Shown here in pieces: positions 58,020 to 64,000 of a stretch of 64,000 nt of DNA; position 1 is the stretch's first letter; each line of letters starts with the position of its first letter. The stretch is from JACVRW01 sp963733885 (GTDB lineage: Bacteria; Actinomycetota; Thermoleophilia; Solirubrobacterales; Thermoleophilaceae): the NCBI GenBank assembly GCA_963733885.1, contig CAVTES010000008.1, positions 124,001 through 188,000 of the forward strand. The letters run 5' to 3'. The translations under genes and the position numbers were made by a program. The notes beneath the pieces are model-generated. The model saw only the letters and a program-made list of their open reading frames with translations, was not told where the DNA came from and made no database searches.

Positions 58020-60340
58020 AGACTCGCATCATCCAGCGCGAACCAGAGCCGGACCGGCCCGACCACTCGGGTAACGGGGCCGCCACCCCACCCCAGCCGC
58101 CGGCGCACAACCTGGCGGCTCGGATGGCCCGCTGGAGCGGCCGGCACCGCAAGAAGGCCATCCTGGGCTGGTTTGCCTTCGTGCTCGTGACCTTCTACGT
58201 CGGCTCGAACGTGGTCGTGCAGAAGGACATCTCCGCCGTCGACCAGTTCTCGGGTGAGTCGCATGACGCCGAGCAGGCGCTCGAGGACGCCGGCATGAGG
58301 CCGACCGAGGAGGTCGTCTTCGTTCAGAGCGACGAGCTCACAATCGAGGATCCCGAGTTCCAGGCGGCGGTCGAGGACGTGACGGGCCGCCTCTCGCAGG
58401 TCCGGTACGTGGAGAACGTGGAGTCGCCGCTGACCGGGGATGCCGAGGTCTCGGCCGACGGCCACGCGGCCCTGGTGCAGTTCGAGATCGCCGGCGACTC
58501 GACGGAGACGAGAGATCGAGTCGTCCCCACCCTCGACGCCGTGGCCGCCGTTCAGGCCGATCACCCCGATCTGGCGGTCGAGCAGTTCGGCGGCGCCAGC
58601 GCCAACAAGGCCATCAACGCGGTCATCAACGACGACCTCAAGAAGGCCGGGATGCTCTCCCTGCCGGTCACGCTGATCATCCTGATCATCACCTTCGGGA
58701 CGCTCGTGGCGGCGGGCCTGCCGCTCCTGATCGGCCTCACGTCCGTGATGGCCGCCCTGGGCCTGGTCTCGATCACGAGCCAACTCGTCCCGGCGGACGA
58801 CAACCTCCCCGCGGTCGTCCTGCTGATCGGGCTGGCCGTGGGCGTTGACTACTCGCTCTTCTACCTCCGCCGGGAGCGCGAGGAGCGTGCCGCCGGGCGG
58901 AGCGAGCGATCCGCGCTCGAGACCGCCGCCGCCACCTCTGGGCGGGCCGTGCTGATCTCCGGGGTGACGGTGATCGTCGCGATGGCCGGCATGTTCATCA
59001 GTGGCGACCCGTCGTTCGTCTCGTTCGCGTGGGGCACGATCCTCGTGGTCGCGATCGCCGTGTTCGCCTCGCTGACGATCCTCCCCGCGATGCTGTCGTG
59101 GCTCGGCGACCGGGTCGAGAAGGGACGCGTCCCCTTGATCGGCCGCCGCCGGCCGGCGGGCGAGTCGCGCTTCTGGACCGCGCTGACCGCCCGGGTGATG
59201 AGGCGGCCCGGCCTCTCGATACTCCTCGCGGGCGGCCTGCTCGTGGCGCTTGCGATCCCGGCGTTCCAGATGAAGAGCGTGACCAGCGACATCGACGAGC
59301 TCCCGCAGGACGTGCCCGTGATCCAGACTTACAACACGGTCAAGGAGGACTTCCCGACTGAGGGCGTCACGTCGATCGTGGTGGTCGAGGCCGACAACGT
59401 GCGCTCAGGTCCGGCCGCCGCCGGGATCGACGAGCTGCTCGCCGCGGTGGAGAGCTCGGACGCGTTCCGCCCGGGCACGGAGGTCCTCTACAGCGAGGAC
59501 GGGACAGTCGCCCAGATCAACGTCCCGACCCGCGGCAACGGCACCGACGCCCCGTCTGTGAACGCGCTGGACGACCTGCGGGACGAGATCATCCCGGCCA
59601 CGGTCGGAGGCGTCGAGGGCACGACCGTGAACGTGAGCGGCGACGCCGCCGACTCTGAGGACTTCGCGAACAACCTGAAGAACAGGCTGCCGCTGATCTT
59701 CGCCTTCGTGTTCGGGCTGGCGTTCCTGCTGCTGCTCGTGACCTTCCGGTCGATCGTGATCCCGCTCAAGGCGATCGTCCTGAACCTGCTCTCGGTCGGG
59801 GCCGCCTACGGCGTGCTCGTGCTGGTCTTCCAGAACGGCAACGGGGAGTCCCTGCTCGGGTTCACGTCGAACGGCGGGGTCACGAACTGGCTGCCGCTCT
59901 TCCTGTTCGTCGTCCTGTTCGGGCTGTCGATGGACTACCACGTGTTCATCCTCTCGCGGGTCAAGGAGTTGTACGACCGCGGGATGCCGACCGACGAAGC
60001 CGTCAGCAGAGGGATCTCCACGACCGCCGGGACCGTAACCAGCGCGGCGTTCGTCATGGTCGGCGTGTTCCTGGTCTTCGTGACCCTGGAGTTCATCGAC
60101 TTCAAGGAGCTCGGGCTCGGGCTGGCCGTGGCGGTGCTGATCGACGCGACGATCATCCGCGGCGTGCTGCTCCCGGCGTCGATGAAGGTGCTCGGCGACT
60201 GGAACTGGTACCTGCCGAGCTGGCTCGAATGGCTGCCGAAGGTGGGGGCCGAACGCGACGCCTTGCCCCCCATCGAGCCCGGGGACCCGCCGGCCCCCGA
60301 CGCCTCCGAAGAGCCAAGGCCCACCCCGGCCCCCGCATAA
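58016..60340 (+). CDS. MMPL/RND-family lipid transporter
   Basis: A 774-residue MMPL transporter with two RND halves. Proton-relay motifs are LIGLAVGVDYSLFYLRRERE in the first half and FGLSMDYHVFILSRVKE in the second. A hydrophilic N-terminus of about 45 residues, with Pro-rich tract, precedes the first helix. The outer loops lack the Gln-rich insert of the paralog at 18954. It is coupled by ATGA to the methyltransferase gene and probably exports or flips the modified lipid. The C-terminal tail is Pro/Glu-rich. Confidence 0.92.
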   Translation: MKTRIIQREPEPDRPDHSGNGAATPPQPPAHNLAARMARWSGRHRKKAILGWFAFVLVTFYVGSNVVVQKDISAVDQFSGESHDAEQALEDAGMRPTEEVVFVQSDELTIEDPEFQAAVEDVTGRLSQVRYVENVESPLTGDAEVSADGHAALVQFEIAGDSTETRDRVVPTLDAVAAVQADHPDLAVEQFGGASANKAINAVINDDLKKAGMLSLPVTLIILIITFGTLVAAGLPLLIGLTSVMAALGLVSITSQLVPADDNLPAVVLLIGLAVGVDYSLFYLRREREERAAGRSERSALETAAATSGRAVLISGVTVIVAMAGMFISGDPSFVSFAWGTILVVAIAVFASLTILPAMLSWLGDRVEKGRVPLIGRRRPAGESRFWTALTARVMRRPGLSILLAGGLLVALAIPAFQMKSVTSDIDELPQDVPVIQTYNTVKEDFPTEGVTSIVVVEADNVRSGPAAAGIDELLAAVESSDAFRPGTEVLYSEDGTVAQINVPTRGNGTDAPSVNALDDLRDEIIPATVGGVEGTTVNVSGDAADSEDFANNLKNRLPLIFAFVFGLAFLLLLVTFRSIVIPLKAIVLNLLSVGAAYGVLVLVFQNGNGESLLGFTSNGGVTNWLPLFLFVVLFGLSMDYHVFILSRVKELYDRGMPTDEAVSRGISTTAGTVTSAAFVMVGVFLVFVTLEFIDFKELGLGLAVAVLIDATIIRGVLLPASMKVLGDWNWYLPSWLEWLPKVGAERDALPPIEPGDPPAPDASEEPRPTPAPA

Positions 60341-60350
60341 CGGAGGAGCA

Positions 60351-61022
60351 ATGAACATGCCCCAGCCGCGCCCGTTCAGCCCCGCAGAGGTCGCGTTCCT
60401 CATCGGGGTGCCGCTCCTGTGGGCGATTCTGCTCCTCTTCCATCCCGGCGGGGAGGGCGACCAGATCTACCTGGATGTGCAGGACGACGTGACGCGCTTC
60501 CTGGTCGTCCACATCGGGATGATGCTGTTCATCCCCCTGATGGCCGTCGTCGTCCTTCTGCTCCTGCGCGGCGTCGAGGGGACCGCCGCGTGGGTCAGCC
60601 GAATCGCGCTTGTGCCCTTCGTCGTCTTCTACAGCGCGTGGGAGGTGTTGCAGGGAATCGGCGTCGGGATTCTCGTCAACGAGCTGAATGGACTCCCACA
60701 GGCGCAGCTGGCGCTGAGGGAAGACCTGGTCCAGGACTTCGCCGAGCACCCCCTGATTGGCCCCTTCAGTGTCTTCGGCACCATCGGAAGCCTGGGGCTC
60801 ATATTCGCGGCGATCGCGGCAGGGATTGCGCTCTACCGCCACGCGGGCGCGCCGATCTTCGTCCCGGTCTTGCTCGCCCTTTCGGGGTTGCTGATCACCG
60901 TCCACCCACCGCCGTACGGACCCACCGGCCTGGCCCTCTTCATCGTCGCGGTCCTGATCTACACGCGAAGCCAGTCGGCAGAAAGGGCAACCGCGCCGGT
61001 CGGAACGTTGAGCTCCGCATGA
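60351..61022 (+). CDS. Membrane protein of tandem pair, copy 1
   Basis: A 223-residue protein with six hydrophobic helices: AEVAFLIGVPLLWAILLLFHPGG, VVHIGMMLFIPLMAVVVLLLLRG, ALVPFVVFYSAWEVLQGIGVGIL, FSVFGTIGSLGLIFAAIAAGIAL, IFVPVLLALSGLLITVHPPPYG and a last helix. His residues lie in helix ends (LFHPG, VVHIG), which may bind a cofactor. The gene is 10 bases after the MMPL stop, with GGAGGA before its ATG, and is about half identical to the next gene. No family is recognised. Confidence 0.75.
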   Translation: MNMPQPRPFSPAEVAFLIGVPLLWAILLLFHPGGEGDQIYLDVQDDVTRFLVVHIGMMLFIPLMAVVVLLLLRGVEGTAAWVSRIALVPFVVFYSAWEVLQGIGVGILVNELNGLPQAQLALREDLVQDFAEHPLIGPFSVFGTIGSLGLIFAAIAAGIALYRHAGAPIFVPVLLALSGLLITVHPPPYGPTGLALFIVAVLIYTRSQSAERATAPVGTLSSA

Positions 61023-61678
61023 CGAACACCGCCGATGCGCAGCCCCGTCCCTTCAGCCCTGCGGAGGTCGCCTTCATGGTCGGCGTACCGCTGCTGTGGG
61101 GAATCCTGCTCCTCTTCCACCCGGTCGGCGACGATTTCTACGCGACCATCGCAGACCACCTGACGCGGTGGCAGGCGGTCCACCTCGGGTCGATGCTGTT
61201 CATCCCGCTGATGGCCGGTGTGATGTTCCTGCTCCTGCGAGGCGTCGACGGCACCGCGGCGTGGGTCAGCCGCATCGCGCTCGCGGTGTTCGCCGTCGTC
61301 TATCTCGTCTTCGAGGCTCTGGTCGGCATCGGCGCGGGCCTGCTGGTGGACAACCTGAGCGGCCCGGCAACCGAGCGCGCCGAGGTGGTCGATGACTACA
61401 TGGACAGCCAGATCATCGCGGTGTTCGAAACGGTCGGCAGCGCCGGGTGGATCTTCGCCTCCATCGCCGCGGCGGTCGCCCTGTCGCCCCGGGCCGACGG
61501 GGGCCGCTCCGTTGCGGTGGTGCTCCTGCTCGTGCTGTCGGCGGTGCCCATCACGTTCCACGTGACGCCCTTCGGGCCGGTCGGCCTGACCCTGTTCATC
61601 GGCGCGGTCCTGCTCGTGGTGCGAGATCGATCGGCGGTCAGCGCGCCGGCTCCTGTCGGCACGCCGGGGCTGGCGTAG
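61019..61678 (+). CDS. Membrane protein of tandem pair, copy 2
   Basis: A 219-residue paralog of the preceding protein; the start PRPFSPAEVAFMVGVPLLWGILLLFHP and the helix VHLGSMLFIPLMAGVMFLLLRGVDGTAAWVSRIAL are nearly the same. The ATG overlaps the first copy's stop (ATGA). The pair probably arose by tandem duplication and may form a heterodimer that works with the MMPL transporter. It ends 0 bases from the convergent zinc-ribbon gene. Confidence 0.75.
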   Translation: MTNTADAQPRPFSPAEVAFMVGVPLLWGILLLFHPVGDDFYATIADHLTRWQAVHLGSMLFIPLMAGVMFLLLRGVDGTAAWVSRIALAVFAVVYLVFEALVGIGAGLLVDNLSGPATERAEVVDDYMDSQIIAVFETVGSAGWIFASIAAAVALSPRADGGRSVAVVLLLVLSAVPITFHVTPFGPVGLTLFIGAVLLVVRDRSAVSAPAPVGTPGLA

Positions 61679-61882
61679 CTACCAGGCCTGGCCGTGGCCG
61701 CAGGACGGGCACGTCACGCCCGTCGTGACGGCCGCGGTGAAGGCGTTGCCGCAACCGCACACGTAGAGCGCCGCGTCCTCCGGGACCGGTGCCGGGCAGT
61801 CCCGGCGCACCGGCTTCCGGCGGGCGCGGTCCTGATGTGTCCGGCGGGACCGCGATCTATGGAGGTGGGTGAGCATCATCAT
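61679..61882 (-). CDS. Small zinc-ribbon protein
   Basis: A 67-residue protein with an Arg-rich N-terminus and a C-terminal zinc ribbon: ALYVCGCGNAFTAAVTTGV, then TCPSCGHGQAW. The two pairs CxC and CxxC would bind zinc. Such short proteins occur across actinobacteria with no known function. Three ATG codons in a row start the gene, after ACAAGG. The 84-base gap before it holds a TTGACA hexamer on the same strand at 61943-61948. Confidence 0.6.
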   Translation of the reverse strand: MMMLTHLHRSRSRRTHQDRARRKPVRRDCPAPVPEDAALYVCGCGNAFTAAVTTGVTCPSCGHGQAW

Positions 61883-61966
61883 CCTTGTCCCCCATTGCGG
61901 ATCAAGGTCCCGTTCGGATCAGCGCCGATCGCGTCATGAATGTGTCAAGACGCGCCGCTGGTACAC

Positions 61967-63367
61967 CTAGTGGTTAAGCAGGTCCGCGATCGCCGCGATC
62001 CCCTGCTCGATCGCGCCCTCGCCGACGTTCCCGAAGCCCATGACGAGGGCCGGCGGCCAGCGCGCCTCCTCGAAGGTGTTGTCGCCCAGCCCGTACACGC
62101 CCACCGACCGCGCGCGTGCGGCGTCCACCACCTCGGCCTCGGACACCCCCTCCGGCAGCGGCACCAGCACGTGGAACCCCGCCGCCAGCCCTCGCAGCTC
62201 GAGGCCCGGGGCGTGGCGGCCCAGGGCGTCAATCAGCACCTCGCGCCGAGCCGCGTACACGCCGCGCATCCGGCGCAGGTGGCGGTCGTATCGGCCCGAC
62301 TCGATCAGCGCCGCCAGCGCGAGCTGGTCCAGGATCGGCGAGCTCCGGTCCTCGATGCGCTTCTCCTCGACGATCGCGTCGGCCAGGCGCGGCGGGCAGA
62401 CCACCCAGCCGAGCCGTAGCCCCGGGGCCAGCGACTTGCTCACCGACCCGAGCGTCGCCACGCGCTCCGGCGCCAGGCCCTGGAGCGCGCCCACGGGCTC
62501 GCGGTCGTAGCGGAACTCGGCGTCGTAGTCGTCCTCGATCAGGGTCGCGTCGTGCTCTCCCGCCCAGGCGACCAGCGCCTGGCGGCGCTCGGGCGCGAGC
62601 AGCGCCCCGGTCGGCGACTGATGCGCGGGCGTCAAGACCACCGCGCCGGCCCCGATCGCCTCCAGCGCCTCCACCTCGACCCCGCGGTCGTCCACCGGCA
62701 CCGGGACCGCCTCGATTCCTGCCAGCGCAAGGCCGGCCCTGTGGTCAGGGTGCCCGGGGTCCTCGAAGGCGACCCGCTTCACCCCCCGCTTCGCGAGCGC
62801 GCGGATCATCAGGTTCACGCCCTGCTGGACCCCCGAGCAGATCACGATCCGCTCGGGCTCGGCCACGGCTCCGCGCACACGCCGCAGGTAGGCGGCGAGC
62901 ACCACGCGCAGCGTCTGGCTGCCCCACGCGTTCCCGTAGCCGAGCTCGCCGGCGGCTACGTCGCGGCAGGCCTCGCGCATCGCCCACGCCCAGTCGCGCC
63001 GCGGGAAGCTCGCCAGGTCCGGCAGGCCGTGGCGGAAGTCGATGGAAGGGCTGGCCTTCTCGGCGGCCGGCGGCGGCGGCCCCGGCGGCGCCTCCGCCCC
63101 GGACGCAACCCGGGTGGCCGAGCCGCCCCGGCTCATCAGGTAGCCCTCGGCCTGGAGCTGGGTGTAGCACTCGAGCACCAGCCCGCGCGACACGCCGAGC
63201 TCTCGGGCGAGCTCCCGCGAGGACGGGAGCCGCTCGCCGGCCTTGAGGCGGCCCGACCGGATCGCGTCGCGCAGCCCGCGCTCGAGTTGGACGCGCAGGG
63301 GCTCGGACCGGTCTCGGTCGAGCTCCAGCAGGATCTCGGGTCCCAAACCGGCCCACTGAATCGACAT
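61967..63367 (-). CDS. MocR-type regulator (GntR HTH plus aminotransferase domain)
   Basis: A 466-residue MocR/PdxR-like protein. The GntR winged helix reads LRVQLERGLRDAIRSGRLKAGERLPSSRELARELGVSRGLVLECY. The class I aminotransferase fold has IVICSGVQQGVNLMIRAL, ALLAPERRQALVAWA, DDYDAEFRYD (PLP pyridine Asp) and TLGSVSKSLAPGLRLGWVV, with the PLP lysine in SVSKSLAP. Such regulators control vitamin B6 or amino-acid genes. The ATG at 63367 begins MSIQWAGLGPE. It is divergent from a small gene at 63439. Confidence 0.9.
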   Translation of the reverse strand: MSIQWAGLGPEILLELDRDRSEPLRVQLERGLRDAIRSGRLKAGERLPSSRELARELGVSRGLVLECYTQLQAEGYLMSRGGSATRVASGAEAPPGPPPPAAEKASPSIDFRHGLPDLASFPRRDWAWAMREACRDVAAGELGYGNAWGSQTLRVVLAAYLRRVRGAVAEPERIVICSGVQQGVNLMIRALAKRGVKRVAFEDPGHPDHRAGLALAGIEAVPVPVDDRGVEVEALEAIGAGAVVLTPAHQSPTGALLAPERRQALVAWAGEHDATLIEDDYDAEFRYDREPVGALQGLAPERVATLGSVSKSLAPGLRLGWVVCPPRLADAIVEEKRIEDRSSPILDQLALAALIESGRYDRHLRRMRGVYAARREVLIDALGRHAPGLELRGLAAGFHVLVPLPEGVSEAEVVDAARARSVGVYGLGDNTFEEARWPPALVMGFGNVGEGAIEQGIAAIADLLNH

Positions 63368-63438
63368 GGAACTGGACCTTATCGGGGGGCCGGTCACCGC
63401 ATACCTTGTGTGTTACCCGGCAATCGATAGGAGCTCAG

Positions 63439-63738
63439 ATGAACCACCCCATCACCATCAGGCGCTCTACGACCGGCGATGAGGCCGCCGTCGCAAGGAT
63501 CGCCGCGCTCGACAGCGGCAGCGCCCCCGAGGGCGAGGTGATGCTCGCCTTCGTGAGCGAGGAGCTGCGGGCGGTCCTGCCCCTCGACGGCGGGCGCCCG
63601 CTCGCCGACCCCTTCCACCGCACGGCGGAGCTCGTCGAGCTGCTGCGCTTCTCCGCCGCGCGCGAGCGCCGCAGCGCCTCTCCGGGGCGCCGCTTCGGGC
63701 TCGGCAGGCTGTCCGTCCCGCGCCCCCGCACCGCCTGA
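63439..63738 (+). CDS. Short GNAT-like N-terminal domain protein
   Basis: A 99-residue protein: ITIRRSTTGDEAAVARIAALDSGSAPEGEVMLAFV, then LRAVLPLDGGRPLADPFHRTAELVELLRF. This matches only the first half of the acetyltransferase fold. Short versions like this are frequent in this group of actinobacteria, so it is probably a complete gene and not a truncation, but it lacks the acetyl-CoA motif. A perfect AGGAG precedes the ATG. It lies 11 bases before the next gene. Confidence 0.7.
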   Translation: MNHPITIRRSTTGDEAAVARIAALDSGSAPEGEVMLAFVSEELRAVLPLDGGRPLADPFHRTAELVELLRFSAARERRSASPGRRFGLGRLSVPRPRTA

Positions 63739-63749
63739 GAGGCCGAGCG

Positions 63750-64000
63750 ATGCAGGTGGTCAGCCTCGACCAGCTACCCGCCGGGTCGTTCTCCCGCGAG
63801 CTCGAGGGGGACGACCATGGCGGGGTCGGCGTCTCGCTGATCTTCACGGAGGCCGCGCCCGGCCAGGGCCCCTCGCTCCACAAGCACGACTACGTCGAGG
63901 TCCACGTGGTGCAGGACGGCGAGGCGGTCTTCACGTCCGGGGACGAGCAGCGCACGGTGCGGGCCGGAGAGATCGTGGTCGTGCACCCCGGCACGCCGCA
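63750..64000 (+). CDS. Cupin-domain protein (3' end beyond the window)
   Basis: The first 83 residues of a single-domain cupin: LPAGSFSRELEGDDHGGVGVSLIFTEAAPGQGPSLHKHDYVEVHVVQDGEAVF, with metal His in HKHDYVEVH and the second motif starting AGEIVVVHPGTP. It continues past the right edge. GAGAGG precedes the ATG. Divergence of this pair from the MocR gene suggests that it may be a target of that regulator. Confidence 0.8.
   Translation, partial: MQVVSLDQLPAGSFSRELEGDDHGGVGVSLIFTEAAPGQGPSLHKHDYVEVHVVQDGEAVFTSGDEQRTVRAGEIVVVHPGTP

Noticed and set aside
62116..63246. 376-codon frame antisense to the MocR gene
   Set aside because: Product is almost only Arg, Pro, Ala, Gly and Ser; the MocR frame has full GntR and aminotransferase motifs.

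Overview
The window is high-GC DNA with dense, short-spaced genes, GTG and TTG starts, many ATGA/GTGA/TGATG overlaps, extended -10 promoters of the TAGGCT type and several probable F420-dependent enzymes (two luciferase-like monooxygenases and a PPOX-fold protein). Together with a kinase / beta-propeller / LivJ-like fusion behind a BTAD remnant, and a lone Hcp, this suggests an actinobacterium, most likely of the Thermoleophilia/Solirubrobacterales type. That placement is inference; no rRNA or marker gene is present.

Left part (1-26.4 kb). A membrane Ser/Thr kinase fused to a beta-propeller and a periplasmic-binding domain runs off the left edge. It is followed by Hcp and a methyltransferase, and by a TetR-controlled pair of a FAD oxidase and an F420-type monooxygenase behind a 26-bp palindrome. 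Next come a small helical protein coupled to an RsbW-like ATPase, a secreted PQQ-type sugar dehydrogenase, a Usp-like protein with a 43-codon upstream gene, a DsbA-like protein, a lipoprotein/LysR pair, a large LuxR ATPase regulator flanked by direct repeats, an MMPL transporter, and a MoxR-DUF58 operon diverging from a DUF4129/PH-domain locus.

Central part (26.4-51.6 kb). This is a large carbohydrate-catabolism island. The plus-strand block carries xylB and an IlvD/Edd dehydratase; a minus-strand gluconolactonase separates it from a plus-strand SDR and glucose-type dehydrogenase. The long minus-strand block carries an MFS carrier, aldose epimerase, cupin, a TIM-barrel protein plus UPF0261 (the two halves of plant Tm-1), a Gfo/Idh/MocA oxidoreductase, two sugar isomerase/epimerases, a DeoR regulator, creatininase, a second UPF0261 and a FAD-linked oxidase. 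Divergent from it is a branched-chain-type ABC transporter (livHM, binding lipoprotein, livGF) translationally coupled to xylA. The inferred theme is uptake of a sugar or sugar derivative, oxidation, lactone opening, dehydration, isomerisation and phosphorylation. The true substrate of the minus-strand block is not known.

Right part (51.7-64 kb). This is a regulatory and membrane-lipid region. It has a PPOX protein behind a SoxR/MerR-type promoter, an ANTAR response regulator diverging from an RsbW-like ATPase, a NarL-type two-component pair, and an operon of fatty-acid desaturase, CFA-synthase-like methyltransferase, MMPL exporter and two tandem membrane paralogs. A zinc-ribbon peptide, a MocR-type regulator and two small genes follow.

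Two structures are not explained by protein genes. First, a promoter-linked leader with two conserved hairpins occurs three times (about 8.85, 52.86 and 55.90 kb), before the two RsbW-like loci and before the desaturase operon, once directly beside the ANTAR gene. Second, a family of four roughly 52-bp hairpin repeats lies just after stop codons. Seven single-base frameshifts in otherwise intact genes (0.3-1.15 kb and 42.6-44.6 kb) look more like assembly errors than decay. No stretch longer than 300 bases lacks a gene.
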